Source of the DNA: DATMTS01 sp035564555
GTDB taxonomy: Bacteria; Actinomycetota; Actinomycetes; Actinomycetales; Microbacteriaceae
Direction of reading: 5' to 3'
Assembly: GCA_035564555.1 (NCBI GenBank)
Contig: DATMTS010000115.1
Span: 1 to 64,000 of the forward strand
Length of the DNA stretch: 64,000 bases
Under the pieces are notes generated by a model, which was not told the DNA's origin, made no database searches, and saw only the letters and a list, made by a program, of their open reading frames with translations. The position numbers and the translations under genes are program-made. Below, piece by piece: positions 49,511 through 58,606 of this stretch. Positions within the stretch are counted from its first letter, which is position 1. Each line of letters opens with the position of its first letter.

Positions 49511-51346
49511 CTACTGGTCCGCCTCATCCTTCCTGTCGCCGATGTGCAAGGTGCCCTTCACCCGCTGGATGCCCTCGGAGATCAGCGCCTCCGCCGAATC
49601 GCGAATCGTGTCCTTGCCGTACGGGTCGCCCTTCAGCAGAGCCTCGGCCGTCTTCTTGGCGAACTCCTTCGTGATGTGCGGCGGCAGCGGAGGCACGTTC
49701 TTGCTCGTATAGGCGTCGATGACCGTCACCCCTTGGTGGGCGAACGCGGACTCGAATGCGGCCGCGACCTCGTCATCGCTCTTGACTCGGATGCCGCTGA
49801 ATCCGAGCAGTTCGGCCCAGCCCGCATAGTCGACTGATTCCACCTCTTGCGACGTCGTCCAGACCGGGTTGGCGTCTTCGGTGCGCATCTCCCATGACAC
49901 CTGGGTCAAGTCGTCGTTGTGCAGAATCACCACGATCAGCTGCGGAGTCTTCCAGCGCTTGAGGTACTTCTTCACGGTGATGAGCTCGTTCATGCCGAGC
50001 ATCTGGAAGGCCCCGTCGCCGATGGTGCAGATCACGGGACGGTCGGAGTACGCGAATTTCGCGGCGACCGCGTAGGGCATCGCCGCGAGCATGGTCGCCA
50101 GACGGCCGGAGAGGTCGCCGAGCATGCCGCGGCGCAGCCGGATGTGATGCCCGTACCAGTCGGCGGTCGAGCCGGCATCCGCGGTGACGATGGCGTCGGC
50201 GGGCAGGCGCTTGTTCAGCTCGTGGTACACGCGACGCGGGTTCACGCCGTCCTCGTACTCGAGCATGGCCTGCGCCTCCATCTCGTTCTCCCACCCGGCC
50301 ATCTCATCGGCGACCTTGTTCTGCCAATCACGGTCGGTCTTGCGCTCCAAGTGCGGAATGAGCGCGGTGAGGGTCGCCTTCACATCCCCCCAGATGTTGA
50401 GCTCGGTGGGGTAGCGCAGACCCATCTGCTCGGGCTTGAGGTCGACCTGGATGCCGCGGGCCTGACCGGTCTTCGGCAGGAACTCGCTGTATGGATAGTT
50501 GGTGCCGAGCATCACCAGGGTGTCGCAGTCGCTCATCTGATGAACGCTGGGCAGGGAACCCAGCAGGCCCAGCTGCTGGCTGTGGTACGGCACGTCGGAA
50601 GGCACCACCTGCTTGCCGCGCAGCGCGGTGATGATTCCGGCACCGGCGAGCTCGGCAGCCTTGAGCACCTCGTCGGTGGCGCCGTTCGCGCCGTGCCCGA
50701 CGATGAAGGTGACCTTGTTGCCGGCGTTGATGATCTCCGCGGCCTTCGCGATCTCCGACTCCGGAGGGGCGATCGCGGTCGAAGGCGCCACCGCGCTGGT
50801 GCGTGACACCCAGTGCTCGGCGGCGGGTGTCACCATCTTCATGGCCTGAACGTCGTGCGGAAAGACGATGACGGCCGGACCGCGGCGCACGATGGCCGTG
50901 CGGAACGCGGTGTCGACAACCGTCTGTGCCTGTTCCGGAGCGACGATCGTCTTCACGTAGACCGACACGTCCGACAGGGTGCGCTCCAGGTTGGACTCCT
51001 GCTGCGCGAAACTGCCGAACGCGTTCAGCCCCTGCTGGCCGACGATGGCGACGACAGGTTGATTGTCCATCTGCGCGTCGTACAGCCCGTTCAGCATGTG
51101 GAAGGCGCCGGGACTCGAGGTGGCGACGCACACGCCTACCTCGCCGCTGAACTTGGCGTGCGCCGTCGCCATCAGGGCGCAGATCTCCTCGTGCGTCGGC
51201 CGGATGTACTCCAGACCCTCGCCGGCACGCTCGGCCGCGCCCAGCGCTCCGTCGAACTCCCCGATGCCGTCACCGGGGAATCCGAACACGCGGCTGACAC
51301 CCCACTGCCGCACTCGCTGGATGACGAATTCGCTGACGGTTGCCAT
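49511..51346 (-). CDS. Thiamine-diphosphate-requiring enzyme, pyruvate oxidase-like
   Basis: The protein has 611 residues in the three-domain ThDP-enzyme layout. The N-terminal domain has GVSRVFGFPGDGIGEFDGAL and the catalytic Glu region RPTHEEICALMATAHAKF near residue 52; the central domain has VTFIVGHGANGATDEV; the C-terminal domain binds ThDP through ICTIGDGAFQMLGMNEL and the following ILHNDD. This is the pyruvate oxidase/ubiquinone-dependent pyruvate dehydrogenase branch; no lipid-binding C-terminal tail is obvious, and the substrate is not determined. GGAAGG precedes the ATG. It is the last gene of a four-gene operon, five bases after the GMC gene. Confidence 0.87.
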   Translation of the reverse strand: MATVSEFVIQRVRQWGVSRVFGFPGDGIGEFDGALGAAERAGEGLEYIRPTHEEICALMATAHAKFSGEVGVCVATSSPGAFHMLNGLYDAQMDNQPVVAIVGQQGLNAFGSFAQQESNLERTLSDVSVYVKTIVAPEQAQTVVDTAFRTAIVRRGPAVIVFPHDVQAMKMVTPAAEHWVSRTSAVAPSTAIAPPESEIAKAAEIINAGNKVTFIVGHGANGATDEVLKAAELAGAGIITALRGKQVVPSDVPYHSQQLGLLGSLPSVHQMSDCDTLVMLGTNYPYSEFLPKTGQARGIQVDLKPEQMGLRYPTELNIWGDVKATLTALIPHLERKTDRDWQNKVADEMAGWENEMEAQAMLEYEDGVNPRRVYHELNKRLPADAIVTADAGSTADWYGHHIRLRRGMLGDLSGRLATMLAAMPYAVAAKFAYSDRPVICTIGDGAFQMLGMNELITVKKYLKRWKTPQLIVVILHNDDLTQVSWEMRTEDANPVWTTSQEVESVDYAGWAELLGFSGIRVKSDDEVAAAFESAFAHQGVTVIDAYTSKNVPPLPPHITKEFAKKTAEALLKGDPYGKDTIRDSAEALISEGIQRVKGTLHIGDRKDEADQ

Positions 51347-51351
51347 GTCAT

Positions 51352-53010
51352 TTACCTTCCGCTGGTGTTCTTCGGTTGCGCGAGATCGCCCTGCGCGACC
51401 AATCGGTCTGCGGCGCGGGCGGCGATCGCCATGATCGTCAGGGCCGGGTTCGCGCTGCCCTGAGTGGGCAGAACGCTGCCGTCGACGATGAGCAGATTGG
51501 GCACGGCGAAGGCCCGGCAGTCGCGATCCACGACCCCGTCCTGCTCCTTCGCGGCCATCCTGGCGCCGCCGACGAGGTGCGCGTACCGGTCGATGGTGAT
51601 GACCTCGGTGGCACCCGCCGCCTTCAAGATGTCCTCCATCACGCTGGTCGCCGCCTTCACGAGCGCCCTGTCGTTGTCGCACTGGGAGTACTCGAAACGC
51701 GCGATCGGCATGCCGTGCCGGTCTTTCTCGTCGGCGAGCGTGACCCTGTTGTGCGGCAGCGGCAGGAACTCGCACAGCGCGCCGAGGCATGCCCAATGCA
51801 CGTAGTCGCTCATGTAATTGCGCAGATCGGCGCCCCAATACCCCTGAGCCATGACGTGTTCGGCCCAGGTGATCGGCAACGGCGAAACGGTCTGGATCGA
51901 GAACCCGCGTTTATAGGGCTTGGCCGGGTCGGTCTCGTAGAAGTCTTCGGTGCTGACCTCCGGCGGGGGAGCCTTCCACATCCGCACCTCCGCCTCGAAC
52001 CGGCCGGCGGTCTGCGGCGCGCCCTGAACCATCAGATACCTGCCGACCTGGTCGAAGTCGTTGCACAGCCCGTTCGGAAAGCGATCGGAGGTGGAGTTCA
52101 AGAGCAGTCGCGGAGTCTCGATCGAGTAGCCGGCGACCGCGACCATCCGAGCCCGCTGAAAGCGCTGCACCCCGCCGTGCACGTAGTGCACCCCGGTCGC
52201 CCTGCCGCTGCGCTCGTCGATCTCGATCCGGGTCACCATGGAGTCCGGCCGTACCTCGGCACCGTGCGCGAGGGCATCCGGAACATGGGTGATCAGCGGG
52301 GAGGCCTTCGCGTTGACCTTGCAGCCCTGAAGACAGAAGCCCCGATAGATGCAGTGCGGCCGGTTGCCGAATCGGCCGTTGGCGATCGCGACGGGACCGA
52401 CCTTCGCGGTGATGCCGCACTTCAGTGCACCGCGCTGGAAGAGCTCGCCGTTGCCGGAGACCGGATGCGGTGAATGCGGATAGCCGTGCGGATCGCCCCA
52501 CGGCCAGTGCTCTCCGGCCACCGGCAGTTCGTTCTCGATGGCCGTGTAGTAGGGTCTCAGCTCGGCGTAGTCGACCGGCCAGTCGGCGCCCACCCCGTCT
52601 GCGGAATGCGTGTGGAAGTCGCTGGGATGGAAACGCGGGGTGTATCCGGCGTAGTGCACCATCGAACCGCCTACCCCGCGGCCGGAGTTGTTGGAGCCGA
52701 GCGGCACGGGATCGCTGCCGCCGATCTCCCGGGGTTCGGTCCAGTAGAGGTGGTGCGAGCCGGCCTCGTCGCTCACCCAGTCGGATTCGGGCTCCCAGAA
52801 CGGACCGGCATCCAGGGCCACGACGCGAGCGCCGTGCCTGGCCATGCGCTGCAGAAGCGTCGAACCTCCGGCGCCGCAACCCACGATCACCAGGTCGACC
52901 TCGTCCTCGTCTTCGAAGTGCCGCATCTGCTGACGCAAGTGCGGTCTCATCCTGCTGCCGTCGTCGGTCAGCAGCCAGGCCGACTCGTTGCGCTGCTGCA
53001 CTGCGCTCAT
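51352..53010 (-). CDS. GMC-family oxidoreductase
   Basis: The protein has 552 residues, an FAD-dependent GMC oxidoreductase. The FAD-binding loop DLVIVGCGAGGSTLLQRMA lies near residue 40. Further blocks are NNSGRGVGGSMVHYAGYTPR, a Cys-containing FGNRPHCIYRGFCLQGCKVN, and the C-terminal VDGSVLPTQGSANPALTIMA with AIAARAADRL. It resembles gluconate/sorbose-type dehydrogenase large subunits. No signal peptide is visible, so it should act in the cytosol. It overlaps the subunit-3-like gene by four bases. The substrate is probably an alcohol or sugar acid but is not readable from sequence. Confidence 0.87.
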   Translation of the reverse strand: MSAVQQRNESAWLLTDDGSRMRPHLRQQMRHFEDEDEVDLVIVGCGAGGSTLLQRMARHGARVVALDAGPFWEPESDWVSDEAGSHHLYWTEPREIGGSDPVPLGSNNSGRGVGGSMVHYAGYTPRFHPSDFHTHSADGVGADWPVDYAELRPYYTAIENELPVAGEHWPWGDPHGYPHSPHPVSGNGELFQRGALKCGITAKVGPVAIANGRFGNRPHCIYRGFCLQGCKVNAKASPLITHVPDALAHGAEVRPDSMVTRIEIDERSGRATGVHYVHGGVQRFQRARMVAVAGYSIETPRLLLNSTSDRFPNGLCNDFDQVGRYLMVQGAPQTAGRFEAEVRMWKAPPPEVSTEDFYETDPAKPYKRGFSIQTVSPLPITWAEHVMAQGYWGADLRNYMSDYVHWACLGALCEFLPLPHNRVTLADEKDRHGMPIARFEYSQCDNDRALVKAATSVMEDILKAAGATEVITIDRYAHLVGGARMAAKEQDGVVDRDCRAFAVPNLLIVDGSVLPTQGSANPALTIMAIAARAADRLVAQGDLAQPKNTSGR

Positions 53011-53696
53011 CGAGGTCCGCCCGCGACGGGGTCGTCGGTGGGATGCGCGTCGCGCACCTCGAAGCCCTCCAGCTTGCCGACACCGAGGTTCTTGTAGCCG
53101 CGCGGATATGCCGGCCCGTCGAAGCCGATCTCGTTCCACGCCCAGGGGTGCGAGTAGAACGCGGTGCATGCGTACCGGGTCCAGAGACCCCAGAGGTGGG
53201 CGGCGATCATGCCGTGCCAGCGGTCGGTTCCGGCGTCCTGTACGGCGCTCAGCAGGGCGCTCTGCTGGTCCCAGTCGCATTCGGCGAACGTCTTCGCATG
53301 CGCTGCCTCGGCGTCCTCGTCCAGTGCGGCAAGAGACAGCCGCCATGCCTCGCCGTCGACGGGCATGTCGGCGAAATGCCAGCCGTCGGTCTGCCCCTCG
53401 GCCAGGCGCGTATCGACGAGTTGCACGATCGGCACGCGGGGCTCGGCCCGCTGATACAGCAGCTGATCGAACAGCGCCGTCGCCGTGGCCTCCTCCGGCT
53501 CGGTGAAGAACCGCACCGCGGGGAGAAGGCCGAGGCGGCCGAGGACCACCGAGCGCGTGGCGGCATCCCAGTCGTCGGCGTGCGCATCGACGTCGAATCC
53601 CGGAAAGCGGCGCCCGCCGTGCTCGGTCTCCAGCGGCAACATGTCCTCGCGCTCGTTCACCGCCTGCTCGGCGCTCGTGGATCGTGACCGGTTCAC
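53007..53696 (-). CDS. Gluconate 2-dehydrogenase subunit 3-like protein
   Basis: The protein has 229 residues. ALFDQLLYQ near residue 75, VQLVDTRLAEGQTDGWHFA, and the C-terminal RYACTAFYSHPWAWNEIGF and YPRGYKNLGVG match the gluconate 2-dehydrogenase subunit 3 family, which partners a GMC large subunit. Members usually carry a Tat signal; none is visible here, so the complex would be cytoplasmic or attached through the adjacent membrane protein. The GTG start overlaps the stop of the upstream gene, and its own stop overlaps the GMC start. Confidence 0.8.
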   Translation of the reverse strand: MNRSRSTSAEQAVNEREDMLPLETEHGGRRFPGFDVDAHADDWDAATRSVVLGRLGLLPAVRFFTEPEEATATALFDQLLYQRAEPRVPIVQLVDTRLAEGQTDGWHFADMPVDGEAWRLSLAALDEDAEAAHAKTFAECDWDQQSALLSAVQDAGTDRWHGMIAAHLWGLWTRYACTAFYSHPWAWNEIGFDGPAYPRGYKNLGVGKLEGFEVRDAHPTDDPVAGGPR

Positions 53697-54160
53697 TTCT
53701 CACGCCTCAGGACCGCGGCGAGCAGGCCCATACCGCCCACCAGCGTGACCAGCAGCGGGGCCAGCAGCGGCGGGCCCATCTCCATGTTGTACCGGAAGTT
53801 GCCCCAGCCGCCGGGCTTCTGCCGGATACCGCGGGCATGCAAGTACACGCCCTGCAAACCGTTGGCGACGATCGTCGCAGACGCCAACGGGAGCAACGTC
53901 TTGGCGGCCCGGTGGCTGAGTGCGCCGGCCACCCCGGCGGCCGCACCCACCGGTCCGAGCGCCACCGGGACCCACATCCACTTGTCGCCGAAGCTGGCCT
54001 TGTCGTGTTCGAAATAGATCTCGGCGGCCGTCACGACCGCCCCCGCCGCCGTCAGCGCGGCGAGGCTGCGTTCGAAGCGTCCCGTACGCACGTTACGGAC
54101 CATTCGGTCGATTCCGTATGCGGCTTCGGCCGCGGTGCGGCGCACGGGTGCTCGTGACAT
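53693..54160 (-). CDS. Small membrane protein heading the GMC/ThDP operon
   Basis: The protein has 155 residues and about four hydrophobic segments (LAALTAAGAVVTAAEIYF, WMWVPVALGPVGAAAGVAGA, TLLPLASATIVANGL, LLAPLLVTLVGGMGLLAAVL). I do not recognise a named family. It begins MSRAPVRRTAAEAAYGIDR after a GAGGA. It is the first gene of the operon and overlaps the next by four bases, so it may anchor the dehydrogenase or pass electrons to the membrane; no haem or iron-sulfur motif is visible. Confidence 0.7.
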   Translation of the reverse strand: MSRAPVRRTAAEAAYGIDRMVRNVRTGRFERSLAALTAAGAVVTAAEIYFEHDKASFGDKWMWVPVALGPVGAAAGVAGALSHRAAKTLLPLASATIVANGLQGVYLHARGIRQKPGGWGNFRYNMEMGPPLLAPLLVTLVGGMGLLAAVLRREK

Positions 54161-54378
54161 TTGGTTCCTCGCAATCGGGCGGTCCTCGCAACCGGGACGC
54201 GTTCTCAACGATCTGGCGCGTTCCTCCAGCCTGCCCGCGCACCGCTTGCGAAGACAAGGGGCTTGCGCGCCGATCGTCTCTGCCCCAACAATCACGCGAC
54301 CCGACGGTTGTGCCAGTTCGGCGGTCAGGGCGCGCAGCCGTCGCGCGCGGTGGGCCAGCATCGTTGCGGGAGGCGACG
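54161..54378. other. Divergent spacer between the GMC/ThDP operon and yraN
   Basis: The 218-bp spacer must hold the promoter of the minus-strand operon and the plus-strand one of yraN. I could not pick a convincing -10 box for either. GGGAGG lies just before the yraN ATG. No gene or repeat is seen. Confidence 0.4.
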
Positions 54379-54738
54379 ATGGCGGCGAAAGACGATCTCG
54401 GCAGACTCGGCGAGGAGCTCGCCGTGCGATACCTGACCCTGCACGGATTCCAGGTGATCGATCGCAACTGGCGGTGTGCACAGGGTGAGATCGACGTCAT
54501 CGCCGAACGCGATGGCGCGACCGTGTTCGTGGAGGTGAAGACGCGCAGCTCCACGGCGTACGGGCACCCCTTCGAAGCGATCACCTTCAGCAAACTGGCA
54601 CGCATGCGCCGTCTGGCGGCGGCCTGGTGCGAGCAGGCCCGGCCCCGTCCCTCGATCATCCGGCTCGATGCGATCGCGGTCATCGCGCCGTCCGGCGACG
54701 CCGCGAGCATCGAGCACCTGGAGGGGGTCTTCCGGTGA
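54379..54738 (+). CDS. yraN: YraN family endonuclease-like protein
   Basis: The protein has 119 residues of the UPF0102/YraN family with a restriction-endonuclease-like fold: LGRLGEELAVRYLTLHGFQV, the catalytic-type motif GEIDVIAERDG followed by VFVEVKTRSS (an E-x-K pattern), and FRLDAIAV-like end. It resembles Holliday-junction resolvases, but its activity is not established. It is followed by comM and dprA, as in many bacteria, which links it to DNA uptake or processing. GGGAGG precedes the ATG, and the stop overlaps comM. Confidence 0.9.
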   Translation: MAAKDDLGRLGEELAVRYLTLHGFQVIDRNWRCAQGEIDVIAERDGATVFVEVKTRSSTAYGHPFEAITFSKLARMRRLAAAWCEQARPRPSIIRLDAIAVIAPSGDAASIEHLEGVFR

Positions 54739-56261
54739 CCATCGCGAGAACGAGTTGCGTCGCGCTGCAGGGACTCGACGGTGCTCTCGTCGACGTCGAG
54801 GCGGACATCGCATCCGGTCTGCCGTCGTTCACGATCATCGGCCTGCCGGATGCGGCGCTGGCCGAGGCGCGCGACCGGGTGCGCGCGGCGGCGGCGAATT
54901 CGGGCTGCCCGTTGACCACGCACAAGCTCACGATCAACCTGTCGCCGGCATCGCTGCCGAAGCACGGTTCGGCGTTCGATCTCGCCATCGCGCTCGCCAG
55001 CCTGGCGGCCGCCGGCGCCGTGTCCGCCGGGTCGGTGGCATCCGCCGTGCATCTGGGCGAACTGGCTCTGGACGGTCGGCTGCGTCCGATGGCAGGCGTG
55101 CTGCCCGCCGTGCTCGGCGCCGCGCGAGCCGGTGCAGAACGCGTGATGGTGCCCGCCGGCAACGCGGACGAGGCACGGCTGGTGCCGCACATCGAGGTCA
55201 TCCCGGTCGCGTCGTTGCGCGAAGCGGCGATCCGGCACGGTGGCGACTACCTGCCGGAGGATGTCGAAGCGTGGCCGGCGCCCGCGATCGACGACTCGGC
55301 GGATGAGACACCCGATCTGGCCGATGTGATCGGCAACGAAGAGGCGGTGCAGGCGTTGCTCGTCGCCGCCGCCGGCGGGCATCACGTCTTTCTGCTCGGA
55401 CCGCCGGGCGCAGGCAAGACCATGCTGGCGGAACGGCTGCCGGGTCTGCTGCCGGATCTCGATCGTGGGGCATCGCTGGAGGCGACCTCGATCCGGTCTC
55501 TGACCGGACTGCCCGTCGGTGGCCGGCTGGTGACTCGTCCGCCGTTCGAGGCGCCGCATCACACGGCGACGGCTGCGGCCATCGTGGGCGGTGGCAGTGG
55601 CCGGATCCGCCCCGGGGCCGCGGTTCGCGCGGCGCACGGCGTTCTCTTCCTCGACGAGGCGCCTGAGTTCCCGTCGTCGGTGCTCGACGTGCTGCGTCAG
55701 CCGCTCGAGTCCGGATGCATCCGCATCCACCGGGCGTCGGGATCGGCCGTGTTCCCCGGACGATTCCAGCTCGTGCTCGCCGCCAATCCGTGCCCGTGCG
55801 GTCAGTACGGCGCTCCCGACTCGGAGTGCGCGTGCGCTCCGTTCGCCCGCAGACGATATCTCTCCCGCATCTCGGGCCCGCTGATGGACCGCATCGACGT
55901 GCGCCTCACGCTGCGACGCATCACCGCGGTGCAACTGCGACTGAACGATGACGGCCATGCGCTGCCGAGCGCCGCGGCACGGCAGCGCGTCGCCCAGGCG
56001 CGCCGCGCGGCGGCGGAGCGGCTGAGCGGAACTCCGTGGCGGATGAACGGCGAGGTGCCGGGCAGTTGGTTGCGCGACCGGCGCAACGGGTTGGGTCGAA
56101 CAGCGACGAGCGCTCTCGATCGTGCCCTGGAGCACGGAGCGATAACGATGCGCGGCTACGACCGTGCACTGCGGATGGCGTGGTCGGTCGCCGACATCGC
56201 GGGTGCGACGCATCCATCGGCGGAGCACGTCGGCACCGCGCTGCTGTTGAGGAAGGGGTGA
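54735..56261 (+). CDS. comM: ComM/YifB family Mg-chelatase-like AAA ATPase
   Basis: The protein has 508 residues. An N-terminal Lon-protease-like domain (GLPSFTIIGLPDAALAEARD) is followed by an AAA+ core with Walker A LGPPGAGKTMLAERLPG near residue 220, Walker B VLFLDEAPEFPSSVLD near 302, and the Cys-rich NPCPCGQYG insert typical of the family. ComM is a hexameric helicase that drives branch migration during natural transformation. GTG 54735 overlaps the yraN stop. The dprA gene follows four bases later. Confidence 0.93.
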   Translation: MTIARTSCVALQGLDGALVDVEADIASGLPSFTIIGLPDAALAEARDRVRAAAANSGCPLTTHKLTINLSPASLPKHGSAFDLAIALASLAAAGAVSAGSVASAVHLGELALDGRLRPMAGVLPAVLGAARAGAERVMVPAGNADEARLVPHIEVIPVASLREAAIRHGGDYLPEDVEAWPAPAIDDSADETPDLADVIGNEEAVQALLVAAAGGHHVFLLGPPGAGKTMLAERLPGLLPDLDRGASLEATSIRSLTGLPVGGRLVTRPPFEAPHHTATAAAIVGGGSGRIRPGAAVRAAHGVLFLDEAPEFPSSVLDVLRQPLESGCIRIHRASGSAVFPGRFQLVLAANPCPCGQYGAPDSECACAPFARRRYLSRISGPLMDRIDVRLTLRRITAVQLRLNDDGHALPSAAARQRVAQARRAAAERLSGTPWRMNGEVPGSWLRDRRNGLGRTATSALDRALEHGAITMRGYDRALRMAWSVADIAGATHPSAEHVGTALLLRKG

Positions 56262-56265
56262 GGGC

Positions 56266-57495
56266 ATGAGCATGTTCGGACTCGACGACGCCTCGGTCAC
56301 GACGGCGATCGCGGCGGTGCGCGGGGAACAGGAGGGCGGCAGTGCGGAGGTCCGCGAGTGCTTCGCCCGCGTCGCCTGGCACGTGATGGCCGAGCCGGGC
56401 GACAGGGCCGCCGGTCGCCTGATCGGAGCTCTCGGCGCGGCACACGCGCTCTCGACCGTGCTCGCCGGTCGCGGTGCCCAGGATGTCGCAGCGGAGGTGC
56501 GCGACGCACTCGGCGACCCGGAGGCGATGTCACCCGGGCTCATCGAGGAGGCAATGGCTCGATGGAGGCCACGCATGCTCTCCCGCGACGTGCTGCGGTC
56601 CGTGACCCTCGCCGCACGGGTAGGCGCCGCCCTGCTCATGCCCGGCGACGGACGATGGCCCTCGCGTCTGGACGATCTCGGGGAGCACGCTCCCGTCCTG
56701 CTGTGGTGGCGAGGGCCGCTCGATCCGGCCGTCGCGAGCGAACGGGCCATCGCGATCGTCGGTTCGCGAGCGGCGACCGGGTACGGCGAGCACGTTGCTG
56801 CCGAACTCGCCGGCGGCCTCGTCGAACGAGGCATCACCGTCGTATCCGGTGCCGCATACGGCATCGACGGCATGGCCCATCGGGCTGCCTTGGCGACCGG
56901 CGGCGGTACCGCGGCCTACCTGGCCGGTGGGATCGACCGGTTCTACCCCGCCGGTCACGACGATCTGCTGCAGCAGATCGTCCAGCGCGGGGCGGTCGCA
57001 TCGGAGGTTCCGTGCGGCACGGCACCCGCACGATGGAGGTTCCTTGCTCGCAACCGGCTCATCGCCGCAGGCAGCGGTGCGACCATCGTGGTCGAGGCGG
57101 GGCGCCGCTCGGGTTCGAACAACACCGCGGCGCACGCGGCGGAACTCGGCCGTCCGCTGGGTGCTGTGCCGGGCCCGGTGACCTCGGCGTCGTCGGTCGG
57201 ATGCCATCGGTTGCTGCGCGAGTTCGACGCCGTCTGCGTGACGAGCGCGGCGGAGGCAGCCGAACTGATCGACGGACCGGCCGAAGAGGAACCCGGACGC
57301 CTCGGACCGCGCGATGACGTTCAGATCAGGGTGCTCGACGCCCTCAGCACCCGTTCGCAACGCGACACCCTCGACATCGCCCGCCGCGCCGGTCTTGCCA
57401 CCGGCAGCGTGCTCGGGGCTCTCGGTGTGCTGCAGCTCGAAGGCGCGGTGCGCGAGGCCGAGAGGGGCTGGCTGGCCGTGCCGCGCAGGCGGTGA
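56266..57495 (+). CDS. dprA: DNA-processing protein DprA
   Basis: The protein has 409 residues and loads RecA on incoming single-stranded DNA during transformation. The Rossmann-like core has AIAIVGSRAATGYGEHVA near residue 162, VSGAAYGIDGMAHRAAL, YLAGGIDRFYP, RFLARNRLIAAGSGATIVVE and GRRSGSNNTA. A C-terminal winged-helix domain (VLDALSTRSQRDTLDIARRA) and an N-terminal helical part are also present. ATG 56266 lies four bases after the comM stop. With yraN and comM it forms an operon. I see no type IV pilus genes here, so competence itself is not proved. Confidence 0.94.
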   Translation: MSMFGLDDASVTTAIAAVRGEQEGGSAEVRECFARVAWHVMAEPGDRAAGRLIGALGAAHALSTVLAGRGAQDVAAEVRDALGDPEAMSPGLIEEAMARWRPRMLSRDVLRSVTLAARVGAALLMPGDGRWPSRLDDLGEHAPVLLWWRGPLDPAVASERAIAIVGSRAATGYGEHVAAELAGGLVERGITVVSGAAYGIDGMAHRAALATGGGTAAYLAGGIDRFYPAGHDDLLQQIVQRGAVASEVPCGTAPARWRFLARNRLIAAGSGATIVVEAGRRSGSNNTAAHAAELGRPLGAVPGPVTSASSVGCHRLLREFDAVCVTSAAEAAELIDGPAEEEPGRLGPRDDVQIRVLDALSTRSQRDTLDIARRAGLATGSVLGALGVLQLEGAVREAERGWLAVPRRR

Positions 57496-57503
57496 CACCG
57501 TCA

Positions 57504-57541
<38 letters not shown>

Positions 57542-57592
57542 AATCGTGCGTGGCGCGCACCCGGATCGACTCGTCGTGGGCATGCTTGAGAC

Positions 57593-58534
57593 ATGCGGTT
57601 GGATTCGGCGGTCGACGAGTTCGCGCTCGCGATGCGCGCAGAGCGCGGGCTGTCTGCGCACACGATCCGGGCATACGGTTCCGATCTGCGTTCGCTGGCC
57701 GAGTTCGCTCGCCAGAGGGGCATCCAGGACGCCGAGCAGGTGGATCTCGCCGCCTTGCGCGACTGGCTGTGGCGGGATACGCAACTGGGCCGGGCGAAGT
57801 CGACCATCGCGCGCCGGGCGGCCACCGCCCGAGCCTTCACCGCCTGGCTCACGCGCACCGGGCAGACCGGGGCCGACGCCGGCGCGCGACTGCGCAGCCC
57901 GAAGCCCGACCGCAAGCTGCCCCGCGTCATCGCGGCGCAGCCGTTGGCGCAGTTGCTGCAGGGGATGCAGGAGCGGGCGAGAACCGGCGACCCGAGAGCG
58001 ATCCGCGATCTGGCTGTCGTTGAATTGTTGTACGCGTCGGGACTGCGGGTGTCAGAACTGGTGGGGCTCGATCCGGACGACGTCGATCTCGACCGGCTCA
58101 CCGTCCGCGTGCTCGGCAAGGGATCGAAGGAACGCGTCGTCCCGTTCGGGGTGCCGGCCTTGAACGCCGTGGTCGACTATCTGCGTCAGGCCCGGCCGAT
58201 ACTTCTCGCGGCCGCCTCGGCAGAACCCGTCTCTTCCGGTCGTGGCACCCGCGAAACATCCGCGTTGTTCATCTCATCGACGGGTCGCAGGCTGGGCGTG
58301 CGAAGCGTGTATTCGCTGGTGGCGCGATTGCTTTCGGACGTACCGGGCTCCGGGCCATCGGGTCCGCACGCATTGCGGCACACCGCCGCGACGCACCTGC
58401 TCGATGGCGGCGCCGACTTGCGCGCCGTGCAGGAGCTGCTCGGGCACGCGAGCCTGGGTACCACCCAGATCTACACGCAGGTCTCGGCGGAGCGCCTCAA
58501 GGAGACCTATCGCCGGGCGCACCCCCGGGCCTGA
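57593..58534 (+). CDS. xerC: Tyrosine recombinase XerC
   Basis: The protein has 313 residues and resolves chromosome dimers at dif with XerD. An N-terminal SAM-like DNA-binding domain (VDEFALAMRAERGLSAHTIR) precedes the catalytic domain. The catalytic residues are Arg152 (YASGLRVSEL), Lys in VLGKGSKERVV, His-X2-Arg in GPHALRHTAATHLL, His in LLGHASLGTTQ and the nucleophile Tyr294 in QIYTQVS. It lies after dprA, its common place in actinobacteria. It is a housekeeping recombinase, not a mobile-element integrase. Confidence 0.93.
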   Translation: MRLDSAVDEFALAMRAERGLSAHTIRAYGSDLRSLAEFARQRGIQDAEQVDLAALRDWLWRDTQLGRAKSTIARRAATARAFTAWLTRTGQTGADAGARLRSPKPDRKLPRVIAAQPLAQLLQGMQERARTGDPRAIRDLAVVELLYASGLRVSELVGLDPDDVDLDRLTVRVLGKGSKERVVPFGVPALNAVVDYLRQARPILLAAASAEPVSSGRGTRETSALFISSTGRRLGVRSVYSLVARLLSDVPGSGPSGPHALRHTAATHLLDGGADLRAVQELLGHASLGTTQIYTQVSAERLKETYRRAHPRA

Positions 58535-58606
58535 ACGCGCGCGACCATCCCCGCAGGGCTGGTAGGAACCAGGCTGCCGACGGTCTTGCCGCGGTGCCGG
58601 TGCGCG

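Noticed and set aside
54093..56873. A 926-codon minus-strand frame across yraN, comM and dprA
   Set aside because: It crosses three well-supported genes and shows no family motif.
57593..58534. A phage or island integrase
   Set aside because: Size, motifs and position after dprA fit housekeeping XerC, and no other phage genes are nearby.
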